From the NCBI RefSeq assembly GCF_900103165.1, contig NZ_FNKY01000001.1, forward strand, positions 744,001-808,000: DNA of 64,000 bases, written 5' to 3'. The notes under the pieces were generated by a model. It did not search any database, was not told where the DNA came from, and worked only from the letters and a program-made list of their open reading frames with translations. The stretch is from Nitrosospira multiformis. GTDB lineage: Bacteria; Pseudomonadota; Gammaproteobacteria; Burkholderiales; Nitrosomonadaceae. A program made the position numbers and the translations under genes. Shown here in pieces: positions 17,052-25,098 of the stretch (position 1 is its first letter; each line of letters starts with the position of its first letter).

Positions 17052-17587
17052 TGCGTAGCCTGGGTCTGAAATTTCCTGACGGCGGGCAGGAAGCACGAAG
17101 TGCCGGATACATCATGCTGGCGCTGGGTATGCTTGCTTTAGCCGGTGTGCTCTATCAATATCAAGGGGCAACGGACGAAGTGGCCTACTGGGATTTGCGC
17201 ATCGCCTCAATGGATGCACGGACGGGAAGGAAGACGAAGCCACTGGTTTCTCCAGCACAGGGAGGAGGGGAAATAAAGCAGGAAATTAGAAGAGCCAACG
17301 CGGTGCTGAGCGAGATCGACTTGCCGTGGGGTGCGCTCTTTGATTCTGTCGAATATGCAACAAGTCCCGAGGTGGCTCTGCTGGCGTTCCAGCCGGATGC
17401 CGCCGGCCGAACGATGCGAATGGGAGGTGAAGCAAAGAGTATGGCGGCACTGCTTGACTTCGTCAGCGCCCTGGAGCGCGAACCGGTCCTCAAGGATGCC
17501 TATCTGCTTAAGTATGAAATCAAGCAGGACGATCCGCAGCGGCCGATTATTTTTTCTGTTATGGCATCATGGATCGAAGCGTCCTGA
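17051..17587 (+). CDS. PilN-like inner-membrane protein of the secretion operon
   Basis: A 178-residue bitopic protein: short cytoplasmic start, one membrane helix (YIMLALGMLALAGVLYQY, about 21-38), then a periplasmic part. The ATG at 17051 overlaps the preceding stop as TGATG, and the 93-bp in-frame extension upstream is dismissed. Size, topology and order match PilN/GspL C-terminal-domain proteins, which link the cytoplasmic ring to the periplasmic frame. Sequence identity is not obvious by eye. Confidence 0.65.
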   Translation: MRSLGLKFPDGGQEARSAGYIMLALGMLALAGVLYQYQGATDEVAYWDLRIASMDARTGRKTKPLVSPAQGGGEIKQEIRRANAVLSEIDLPWGALFDSVEYATSPEVALLAFQPDAAGRTMRMGGEAKSMAALLDFVSALEREPVLKDAYLLKYEIKQDDPQRPIIFSVMASWIEAS

Positions 17588-18138
17588 CAAATACATTGCT
17601 GCGGGTACGCTGGCAAACGGAGCGGCTTGGCAGTGCTGGAAAAATCGGCTTCGGGCTGCTGGTTTTCTCGGTTGTGTTTTTCTTTTCGGCGGTATTGCCG
17701 CGCCAGGCCGAGTCAAGCGCACTCATGGAGAAAGCCGAAATGATGCGATTGCATTTCCGGGCGGAACCGGTGCGTGTGTCAGGCAGAAAAATGCAAAGCG
17801 ATCAAGGACTGGGGGATTTCTATGCTTTTTTCCCGAATATTGATTCATCACCGTTCTGGATCAAGGAACTGGTGCAGGTTGCGGAAGCAGCCAACGTGGA
17901 GATCAGCGGTAGCGAGTATCGTATGGTGCGCGACAAGGGATGGAAGCTTGCGCGCTATGAAATGATGCTGCCGGTTCGGGGCGGTTATCCGCAAATACGC
18001 GCTTTTATCGCCGATGCCTTGCGCGTTGTTCCCGCCATCGCGCTCGTGGATATTGTGATCAAACGTGAAGGCGTGGAGTCCGATTTGCTCGAAGCGAGTC
18101 TCAAGTTTCATCTTTATTTGAACGAAGGCAAGAGATGA
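17569..18138 (+). CDS. PilO/GspM-like inner-membrane protein
   Basis: A 189-residue bitopic protein with one helix (IGFGLLVFSVVFFFSAVL, about 26-43) and a periplasmic domain containing MMLPVRGGYPQIRAFIADALRVVPAIALVDIVIKRE in part. That region resembles the ferredoxin-like fold of PilO and GspM. It overlaps the previous gene by 19 bp and the next by 4 bp (ATGA), so the genes are translationally coupled. It is expected to pair with the PilN-like product. Confidence 0.68.
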   Translation: MDRSVLTNTLLRVRWQTERLGSAGKIGFGLLVFSVVFFFSAVLPRQAESSALMEKAEMMRLHFRAEPVRVSGRKMQSDQGLGDFYAFFPNIDSSPFWIKELVQVAEAANVEISGSEYRMVRDKGWKLARYEMMLPVRGGYPQIRAFIADALRVVPAIALVDIVIKREGVESDLLEASLKFHLYLNEGKR

Positions 18139-18650
18139 AGACAACAGGACGGGGGCGCGTAGTGTGGCTGGGAGGCGCGTTGTTGGCGACACTTCTCGCT
18201 ACCCAGTGGGTGAGCGGTGGAGATGGAGGCACGGATCCGGTAGCCGCCGTTCCCGAACAAAAGGCGCAAAGGGAGATAACAGGGGAGATGAAGGATTTGC
18301 GTGCCGCCGAAGATGACACCGCGCAACTGGAACTGGAGCGGCTGGAACGCAGAAAATTCAGTGCACAGGCGGGCGACCTTTTTAGCCGTCAATCGTGGAT
18401 ACCGCCCCCTCCCCCCGCGAAACCCCAGCCGCCCTCCCCGCCGCCCCTTATGTTCAAATATCTCGGCAAGGTGACCGAAGGGGATCAAACACAGGTCTTT
18501 CTCGCTTTGGCTGAACGCAACTATGTCGTCAAAGTGGGAGATAAAATAGATAACCAATATCGAGTGGATGAGGTGACCGATCACGCCATCACCCTGACTT
18601 ATATACCGCTCAATGCCAAGCAGGTGCTTTCGACAGGCGGCGGAGTATAA
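18135..18650 (+). CDS. PilP/GspC-like periplasmic linker protein
   Basis: A 171-residue protein with one N-terminal membrane helix, a charged helix, a proline-rich spacer (PPPPPAKPQPPSPPP, about 92-106) and a compact C-terminal domain (MFKYLGKVTEGDQTQVFLALAERNYVVKVGDKI in part). This domain resembles the HR domain of GspC and PilP, which contacts the secretin N-domains. It lies directly before the secretin gene, the usual place for such a linker. Confidence 0.7.
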   Translation: MKTTGRGRVVWLGGALLATLLATQWVSGGDGGTDPVAAVPEQKAQREITGEMKDLRAAEDDTAQLELERLERRKFSAQAGDLFSRQSWIPPPPPAKPQPPSPPPLMFKYLGKVTEGDQTQVFLALAERNYVVKVGDKIDNQYRVDEVTDHAITLTYIPLNAKQVLSTGGGV

Positions 18651-18661
18651 AGAAACCCGTG

Positions 18662-20929
18662 ATGAAAACTGGAAGGTATATTTTGATCGTGATGATCCCG
18701 GCCATATTTGCCGGATGCGCGACAAATAAGGATTTTGACGAGGGCAAGCAGCTTATTGCCCAAGGCAAGATGGATACCGGCCTGGCAAGCCTGGAAAAGG
18801 CGGCACGCGAAGAACCGGACAATCTGGAGATTCGCGCGGTGCTCGCGCGTCAGCGCGAGGCGGTAGCGGGACGCTTGCTCATCGAGGCCCAGAATGCCCG
18901 GTCCTCGGGCGATCTCGATGCCGCGGAGCAGAAATTTCGCCAAGTACTTGAAGTGAATCAGCGCAATGAACGTGCGCAGGTGGGTTTGGCGGCCATCGAC
19001 ATGGACCGCCGTCATATCGAGGCGTTGAAGCAGGCGGAAGCATTGCTTGAGCGCAATGACTATCCCGCCGCCGAAGCCGGGATCCGGTCGGTATTGCAGG
19101 AAAATCCGATGCAAGGGGATGCCCGCCGGCTGATAAGACAGCTTACCGAACTTCAGTTGCGAGACGGGGCGTCCATGGAGCCCACCTTGTTAAAAACAGG
19201 TTTCAAGCAACCGATTACCCTCGAGTTTCGCGATACCGGTTTGAAATCGATATTCGAAATCATGGCGCGTACCGCAGGAATCAACTTTGTATTCGACAAG
19301 GACGTCAAGCAGGATACCAAAACCACCGTTTTTTTGCGTAATACCCATATTGAGGATGTGTTCAAGCTGCTGCTCATGACAAATCAGCTGACACACAAAG
19401 TGCTGAACGAAAATTCAGTATTGATTTATCCCAATACGCCCGCCAAGCAGAAGGAATACCAGGACCTGGCGGTACGCAGTTTCTATGTCGCGAACGTGGA
19501 TGTGAAACAAATGGTCGCCATGGTCAAGGGTCTGGTCAAAACCAAGGATATCCATGTGGACGAGGCGCTAAACCTCTTCGTCATGAAAGACACGCCGGAC
19601 GCGATTCGACTCGTCGAGCGGCTGGTTACATTGAATGATCTGGCCGATCCCGAAGTCATGCTGGAAGTCGAGGTACTGGAAATCGGACGTAATAAACTGC
19701 AAAATCTTGGTTTACAGTACCCCGACAAGATCAATGTGAACATGCTCACCGCGGGCGGTGTGGCCGCCGGCATTCCTGCAACCTGGACGATTAATAGCAC
19801 CGGGATCAACGACCTCGGCTGGAGCGCCGAGGGATTAACCGGATTTATTGCCAATCCCGCAGTGATCGTCAACCTCAAGCAGCAGGATGGGATCATCAAT
19901 GTCCTCGCCAATCCACGCATTCGTGTCAAGAACCGCGAGAAAGCAAAAATTCTCATTGGCGACAAGGTTCCCGTCGTGACCACGACCGCCACCGCCAATG
20001 TCGGTGTGGCCTCATCGGTGAGTTATCTTGACGTGGGGCTCAAGCTGGATGTCGAATCCACGGTTTCGCTTCAGGATGAGGTATCCATGAAGGTCAGTCT
20101 CGAAGTCAGCAATATTGTCAAGGAAGTGCCCGTGACCGGGGGTGGGCTCGCCTATCAGGTGGGCACCCGTACCGCGGCGACCACGCTGATGCTGAGGGAT
20201 GGTGAAACCCAGGTTCTGGCGGGATTGATCAGCGACGATGAGCGCATCACCATCACCAAGGTTCCCGGGTTGGGGGATTTGCCCTGGATTGGTAAATTAT
20301 TTTCGAGTCAGAGTCTTACACGCAACAAGACCGAGATCGCGCTGTTGATAACGCCACGTATTCTGCGCAATATTTCACGGCGGACAAAAACAGATAGTGA
20401 GTTCCATTTTGGCACAGAGAACACTGCGGGCATGCTGCCGGTAAGGATCAGCAAGGTTGCGGCGCGATCGCTGGCGATATCATCCACGCCCACGGGAGGC
20501 GTGGCGGCGACTCAGAGGGATTTTCTGCGCCCTCCTCTCGATGAGTCTCGGCCGGTCCGTGAGGCCGCCGCGGCCGCCCCTCAAGTCGCGCCGGCGGTGC
20601 TATCTTTGAACGTGCCGGAACAGGTTGCGCCTGGCAAGGATTTCACCGTTAGCGTGAATCTTGCCGGTGCGGAAAACCTGCCCGCCGCCGACCTGGAACT
20701 GGATTACGACGCGGCCCAGCTTGAAGTGCTGGATGAGGGAGAAAAATCCGGGACACGCCAGTTGAAACTGGGCAAGGGCGGGGGGATGGCGAGTCTGACG
20801 TTCAAGATCATTGCGCAAAAATCGGGCACGGCTCAGGTCAGTGTCAGGAGCGTTACATTTCAGGGAGACAGCGAGGGTGCGCCACCCGAAGTTAAATTAC
20901 CCCCTGCGGCGAATATCGAGATCCGTTGA
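18662..20929 (+). CDS. gspD: Lipoprotein secretin GspD with C-terminal cohesin-like domain
   Basis: A 755-residue outer-membrane secretin. A lipobox IFAGC lies near residue 19, so it should be lipidated and may reach the outer membrane without a separate pilotin. TPR-like helices follow (about 25-165), then an STN/N0-type domain (ITLEFRDTGLKSIFEIM), N1 (FYVANVDVKQMVAMV) and the secretin core with GDKVPVVTTTAT and VPGLGDLPWIGKLF. After the core a linker leads to a cohesin-like beta domain (about 645-755: VPEQVAPGKDFTVSVNLAG, LELDYDAAQLEV). ATG 18662 is used; a GTG lies one codon before. Secretins of this build occur in betaproteobacterial type II-like operons. What the cohesin-like tail binds is unknown. 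Confidence 0.9.
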   Translation: MKTGRYILIVMIPAIFAGCATNKDFDEGKQLIAQGKMDTGLASLEKAAREEPDNLEIRAVLARQREAVAGRLLIEAQNARSSGDLDAAEQKFRQVLEVNQRNERAQVGLAAIDMDRRHIEALKQAEALLERNDYPAAEAGIRSVLQENPMQGDARRLIRQLTELQLRDGASMEPTLLKTGFKQPITLEFRDTGLKSIFEIMARTAGINFVFDKDVKQDTKTTVFLRNTHIEDVFKLLLMTNQLTHKVLNENSVLIYPNTPAKQKEYQDLAVRSFYVANVDVKQMVAMVKGLVKTKDIHVDEALNLFVMKDTPDAIRLVERLVTLNDLADPEVMLEVEVLEIGRNKLQNLGLQYPDKINVNMLTAGGVAAGIPATWTINSTGINDLGWSAEGLTGFIANPAVIVNLKQQDGIINVLANPRIRVKNREKAKILIGDKVPVVTTTATANVGVASSVSYLDVGLKLDVESTVSLQDEVSMKVSLEVSNIVKEVPVTGGGLAYQVGTRTAATTLMLRDGETQVLAGLISDDERITITKVPGLGDLPWIGKLFSSQSLTRNKTEIALLITPRILRNISRRTKTDSEFHFGTENTAGMLPVRISKVAARSLAISSTPTGGVAATQRDFLRPPLDESRPVREAAAAAPQVAPAVLSLNVPEQVAPGKDFTVSVNLAGAENLPAADLELDYDAAQLEVLDEGEKSGTRQLKLGKGGGMASLTFKIIAQKSGTAQVSVRSVTFQGDSEGAPPEVKLPPAANIEIR

Positions 20930-20933
20930 GTGC

Positions 20934-21434
20934 ATGGCGAAAATAATTCCGGCCGTAGGCCCAGCGGGAAACGGTGGTTTTTCCCTGGTCGAGTTGACAG
21001 TCGTGATGGCCATCATGGCGGTTCTGGTCTCCTCGGCCATGCCGTTGTATGAACTCACTGCGCAGCGCGAGAAAGAAAAAGAATTGAGGGTGGGACTAAG
21101 GCAGATCCGGGAAGCGCTCGATGCTTATAAAAGGGCGGTGAATGACGGGCGCATCGCTAGAAAAGCGGACGAATCGGACTATCCGCGCAAACTGGAAGAT
21201 CTGGTCGCCGGGGTACCCGATGCCAAGGATCCGGAAAAGCGCAAGATCTATTTTTTGCGGCGACTGCCTCGTGATCCCATGTCCACCGACCCGGCGCTGC
21301 CGGATGCCGAAACCTGGGGCAAGCGTTCTTATGAAAGCCCGCCGGACAATCCGCAGGAGGGTAACGATGTTTTTGATGTGTACTCCCGTTCGCAACAGAT
21401 TGGCTTGAATGGCATTGCTTACGACAGGTGGTGA
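20934..21434 (+). CDS. GspG-like pseudopilin
   Basis: A 166-residue pseudopilin with cleavage site GG/FSLVELTVVMAIMAVL and Glu at +5. The hydrophobic helix is followed by YELTAQREKEKELRVGLRQIREALDAYK in part, FLRRLPRDPM and FDVYSRSQQIGLNGIAYDRW, a pattern of minor GspG-type proteins. ATG 20934 follows the gspD stop by a few bases; the 41-codon extension upstream lies inside gspD and is ignored. It is probably a minor subunit of the pseudopilus. Confidence 0.85.
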   Translation: MAKIIPAVGPAGNGGFSLVELTVVMAIMAVLVSSAMPLYELTAQREKEKELRVGLRQIREALDAYKRAVNDGRIARKADESDYPRKLEDLVAGVPDAKDPEKRKIYFLRRLPRDPMSTDPALPDAETWGKRSYESPPDNPQEGNDVFDVYSRSQQIGLNGIAYDRW

Positions 21435-21437
21435 GAG

Positions 21438-21884
21438 ATGCGCAAAGCTTATTCCGCCTTCACTTTGAGAATCAGGCAAAGTGCCGGAAAAGCCGGCAGG
21501 TTTTCGGCAAAGAATTGGGGGTACTCCGGCTTTACCCTGATCGAATTACTGGTCGTAATGGCTATCATTGCAACCTTATTAAGTATTGTGGTGCCCCGGT
21601 ATTTTAATTCGCTCGACAGATCCAAAGAAGTGGTGCTGCGGCAGGATCTCCACGTCATGCGCGATGCGATTGATAAATTTTATAGTGATACCGGAAAATA
21701 CCCGAGCGAACTGAACGAATTGGTGGAGAAGCGATATTTGCGCGCTATTCCGGTCGACCCGCTGACGGAAAGCGCGGCAACATGGGTTGCCGTGCCTCCC
21801 CCCCGTGATGGCGGAGGGGTTTATGACGTGCGTAGCGGTTCACCTGAGCAGGCAAAAGATGGCACACTTTACGAGGCGTGGTAA
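21438..21884 (+). CDS. GspG-like pseudopilin
   Basis: A 148-residue pseudopilin with a long leader (about 31 residues) before the cleavage site SG/FTLIELLVVMAIIATL, with Glu at +5. The rest reads LRQDLHVMRDAIDKFYSDTGKYPSEL in part, then RYLRAIPVDPLTESAATW, typical of small GspG-type proteins. It starts 3 bp after the previous gene. The long leader could mean a later start, but no better ATG lies before the helix. Confidence 0.85.
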   Translation: MRKAYSAFTLRIRQSAGKAGRFSAKNWGYSGFTLIELLVVMAIIATLLSIVVPRYFNSLDRSKEVVLRQDLHVMRDAIDKFYSDTGKYPSELNELVEKRYLRAIPVDPLTESAATWVAVPPPRDGGGVYDVRSGSPEQAKDGTLYEAW

Positions 21885-21900
21885 AAAAGGGATCTGAGGC

Positions 21901-22551
21901 ATGGGTGCGGAAAGAGGATTCACCTATATCTGGATACTCTTCACCGTCGCGCTGGCAGGTATTGTTCTGGCTGCCGCGGGACAACTATGGCAAACCGAAG
22001 CGCGACGGGAAAAAGAAGTGGAGCTTATGTTCGTGGGAGAACAGTTCAGACAGGCGATCGGGTCATACTACGAGAGTTCTCCGGGCATGCCCAAGCGTTT
22101 TCCGGATTCGGAGCAGAAATTGCTTTTCGATGACCGTTTCCCGATACCCAAACGGCATTTGCGCAAAATCTATTTCGATCCCATGACGGGCAGAGCAGAG
22201 TGGGGATTGATCAGAAAGCCCGGCATCGGAATTGTCGGAGTCCATAGTTTTTCGACCCGGAAACCATTTAAACGGGCAAATTTTCACGAGCGTTATGCGA
22301 AGTTCGCCGACGCAGCGAGTTATCAGGACTGGGCGTTCGTCTATACGCCGGGAGAGGCTGGCGGCATTCCGCAGCAACCGGGATCACAACCCCAATCTCC
22401 GTCTCCATCCAAGTCTCAGCCTTCACCTCAATCGCAACCCAAACCCCCATTCCAGCCGCAATCCTCGGCGCAACCGGAAGCATCACCCCCTTCACCCTCA
22501 CCTGATCCATCGGCCGCGGCGGGTTCAGTTTCCCCGCCGCCCGCTTACTGA
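21901..22551 (+). CDS. Atypical pseudopilin with proline-rich tail
   Basis: A 216-residue protein with leader MGAERG followed by FTYIWILFTVALAGIVLAAAG. The Glu normally found at +5 of pseudopilins is absent (Trp here). In known systems the tip pseudopilin GspK lacks this Glu, so this protein may cap the pseudopilus. The middle contains FDPMTGRAEWGLI and YQDWAFVYTP, shared by minor pseudopilins. The last 60 residues are low-complexity Pro/Ser/Gln (QPQSPSPSKSQPSPQSQP). It is the last gene of the operon. Confidence 0.75.
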   Translation: MGAERGFTYIWILFTVALAGIVLAAAGQLWQTEARREKEVELMFVGEQFRQAIGSYYESSPGMPKRFPDSEQKLLFDDRFPIPKRHLRKIYFDPMTGRAEWGLIRKPGIGIVGVHSFSTRKPFKRANFHERYAKFADAASYQDWAFVYTPGEAGGIPQQPGSQPQSPSPSKSQPSPQSQPKPPFQPQSSAQPEASPPSPSPDPSAAAGSVSPPPAY

Positions 22552-22580
22552 ACCCACAGCAACTATTCCTCGCAACGGCA

Positions 22581-22608
22581 AGGGATGTCCCGACCGCGTT
22601 ACATCCCT
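22581..22608 (+). terminator. Possible operon-end hairpin
   Basis: AGGGATGT and ACATCCCT form an 8-bp stem with a 12-base loop 30 bp after the last secretion gene. There is no clear T-run, so it may be only a weak or Rho-assisted stop. The remaining sequence to 22900 shows no gene. Confidence 0.4.
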
Positions 22609-22900
22609 ATGCGGTGCCGTCCCACTACAGGATCGCGCCATTCCGTTGTTGTATCTTGCCCGATTCAGGTTGAACGATCTTTTGACTCCGGATCTGCGCC
22701 GCGGCGCCATGAATGCCCGTATGCCGTCTGACATGATCCTTTCTGCCTGCATCATATTCACGAATTTGACACACGACCTTAATGATTCTGTCATCCAGAG
22801 CGCTGAAAATAGCCGGGCTCCGAAGTTGAGTAAGAATACAACTTTACCGATGTTGTGGCCGGGTATGCGACACAAATAAAATCAAGGCATAAGAGGCATC

Positions 22901-23671
22901 ATGGGGGGAACCATTACTCTCACGGAACGAGAAATGGAATATCTGTTCCGGATCATCGACTCATCAACCTGTATTTTCCGGCGCCATCAATTCTTCCTCT
23001 GGTCACAAGGCGAGCTACAAAGCCTTTTGCCGCACGGCATGCTCATATGCGTGTTCGATGAGGGGTCCGGCCAATCGATCAGCATCGAAAAATTCAGCCG
23101 TACTGAAATAAGCGAGATTCTGTTTTCCGAGCTTTGCCGGCCGGATGGGGGCATCGTATTCCGTGTCATGTCGGCATGGAGCGCGGGCAAGAACCAGCCA
23201 TTTCTACTTTGCCCTAATAATCCCAATGGCATTGCCTACAAGCATTTTGTGAATGATCTCAAGCGCGGTAATCTGGAGCGCGTCGCGGCGCACGGAATGT
23301 TCGATGCCAATGGCCGGACGAGCAGTCTGTTTGCCTTTACGCAAATTTCCGGTGTGTTAACCGAGCGCCACGCATACTTTCTCGAACTGCTGGCGCCTCA
23401 TATGCATATGGCACTGGTACGAATGCTATTCCATGAACGGCATCACCAGCCCGGCGCCATGGTGGAAAAAAGCAGAAAACTCATCACGGACCGGGAGACG
23501 GAAGTTCTGCGCTATGTGCAGATGGGAAAGAGCAATCTTGAAATCGGGAGTTTGCTCAAAATCAGCCCCCTTACCGTTAAAAACCATATTCAAAAAATCC
23601 TGCGCAAATTGAATGTCAACAACCGGGCGCATGCGGTGGCCAAGGCGATGGCGTTGAAGATCACGCTCTAG
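22901..23671 (+). CDS. epsA: EpsA-type LuxR-family regulator (PEP-CTERM/exopolysaccharide associated)
   Basis: A 256-residue regulator with an N-terminal sensing region (LTEREMEYLFRIIDSSTCIFRRHQFF in part, then a GAF-like span to about 180) and a C-terminal LuxR helix-turn-helix (LITDRETEVLRYVQMGKSN, then ISPLTVKNHIQKILRKLNVNNRAHAVAKA). The overall pattern matches the EpsA regulators found with exosortase/PEP-CTERM and exopolysaccharide genes. The N-terminal part lacks a phosphoacceptor receiver domain. A ribosome site AAGAGG precedes the ATG. It is upstream of a riboswitch-led PEP-CTERM gene, but no exosortase gene is in this window. Confidence 0.82.
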   Translation: MGGTITLTEREMEYLFRIIDSSTCIFRRHQFFLWSQGELQSLLPHGMLICVFDEGSGQSISIEKFSRTEISEILFSELCRPDGGIVFRVMSAWSAGKNQPFLLCPNNPNGIAYKHFVNDLKRGNLERVAAHGMFDANGRTSSLFAFTQISGVLTERHAYFLELLAPHMHMALVRMLFHERHHQPGAMVEKSRKLITDRETEVLRYVQMGKSNLEIGSLLKISPLTVKNHIQKILRKLNVNNRAHAVAKAMALKITL

Positions 23672-23951
23672 CCGCTAGCGAGTCGTTGAGACATCCGGAC
23701 ACGAGCGGCTGCGTAGTCCGAACGCCTTATGAAAAATTCATCGACCTATCTATTTAACGTCACATCGGGTCTTTAACCTAAGAGGGCAGCATGAAAAAGG
23801 ATTGATATGGATCAGGTGTCGTTCCGGTACGGAAAAATGAACAGGAAGGACTACAGAAACTACGGTCGAGCTTCATAAGCGCTTAACCATCACTGCATAT
23901 AGTGGCAAGGGTCCGGCAGAAAGTGCAAGCACTTCACGCCAGACGGGAACA

Positions 23952-24026
23952 AAGCCAAACCCGTTGCGAGGCGGGGACGGAAAGCCGCGGGCCTAAGCGT
24001 TAGCGGAGGTAGCCGGGTTGCTCCAG
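23952..24026 (+). promoter_or_regulatory. Cyclic di-GMP-I (GEMM) riboswitch
   Basis: The core elements appear in order: GCCAAACCCG, a GCGA tetraloop-type P2 stem (CCGTT GCGA GGCGG), GGGACGGAAAGCC, GCGGGCCTAAGCG, then the GGAGGTAGCCGGGTTGC tail that closes P1 and contacts the ligand. These match the class I c-di-GMP aptamer. It is followed by a GGCTGA/TCAGCC hairpin (24030-24066) that could be the expression platform. The PEP-CTERM gene starts at 24121, in the same direction. Confidence 0.88.
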
Positions 24027-24120
24027 GATGGCTGATCAGATGGGCCACGAGCCGCATGGGTCAGCCGGTTGAAATCGGATATCAGGCGCAACTCATTTAA
24101 CTTTTTAGGGAGTATCAGTA

Positions 24121-25002
24121 ATGAAAATGAACTTCAAGCTTAAGGCACTCGCGGTCGCCGCCATCATGGCAGCCTCGGCGCCGGCTTTTGCCGCTATCGA
24201 CGGTGGCGTGACCGGCAACGGTGAACTCCTGCTCAACGTACGCTATTACGGTGGCGATTCCGCTACCACCGGTGGGGATGATATCTCGGCCTTGTTCGAT
24301 CTGGGCTTAAAAATGAACGATGCGCTCGCCGCGAACAGCAGCCTGACCGGCCTTACTGGAACGTGGAACCTTAACTCCGGTGCCTACGGCGCTTCCTGGA
24401 ATCAGCTGGTGAGTTTTGTCGGTGCGGCTAACGTAGGTCAAATCGAATTCAATGTGATTGCGCTGGATGACACCGACCGGAATATCGGCGGCGGTTCGCG
24501 TTATTTGACCACGGGCAGCGTGGATGCCTGGCCAAGTCAAGGGAATACGAATGTGAAAGCATTTAACGGCATGGATTCGTATGTCAACGCTAATAACAGC
24601 CGCGGCACCCATGCCACCGATGCCAACGGTGCCAGTGTTGCCATGCCGACGGATGCAGTCAGCACTTTCTTTGGCGCAATTGGTAGTGGTGTGCCGTCGC
24701 AGGGGGACAATTGGTTGACGAAGACCAGCGTCGACACCACCCAGGTGTTGGGCTCCGAGCAGAACTTCTGGTTCCTGACGACTTCCTCCGCTTCCAATCT
24801 TGCCCAGGCCACCAAGACTCCTTTCGGTGTTGATCTGAATCACGACGGCGTTATTGGCGCGGGCGAATTCACAAAAATTACGTTGAGTGATGCCGGTATC
24901 CTCAGCATCACCAGCCCGGTGCCGGAAGCCGATACTTGGGCCATGCTGCTGGCTGGGCTCGGCATGCTCGGCGCGATGGTCCGCCGCCGGACAGGCGCCT
25001 GA
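24121..25002 (+). CDS. PEP-CTERM sorting domain protein
   Basis: A 293-residue exported protein. The signal peptide ends near PAFA/AIDGG (about 25). The body is Gly/Asn/Ser-rich without a known fold. The C-terminus carries VPEADTWAMLLAGLGMLGAMVRRRTGA: PEP motif (here PEA), membrane helix and Arg cluster, the exosortase sorting signal. Family knowledge: exosortases such as XrtA/XrtB process these proteins at the inner membrane for surface display or biofilm matrix. The leader contains a c-di-GMP riboswitch, so expression should follow the sessile/motile signal. A segment DLNHDGVIGAGEF looks like an EF-hand or dockerin-type calcium loop. Confidence 0.88.
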   Translation: MKMNFKLKALAVAAIMAASAPAFAAIDGGVTGNGELLLNVRYYGGDSATTGGDDISALFDLGLKMNDALAANSSLTGLTGTWNLNSGAYGASWNQLVSFVGAANVGQIEFNVIALDDTDRNIGGGSRYLTTGSVDAWPSQGNTNVKAFNGMDSYVNANNSRGTHATDANGASVAMPTDAVSTFFGAIGSGVPSQGDNWLTKTSVDTTQVLGSEQNFWFLTTSSASNLAQATKTPFGVDLNHDGVIGAGEFTKITLSDAGILSITSPVPEADTWAMLLAGLGMLGAMVRRRTGA

Positions 25003-25098
25003 AACCACCGCCACTCGCTTCTTCGATCCGCTTCCGCCTCCCTTTGGGGAGGTGGGACAGGAACAAATACGCTATCAACCAGTTAAAAGGATATCGAG

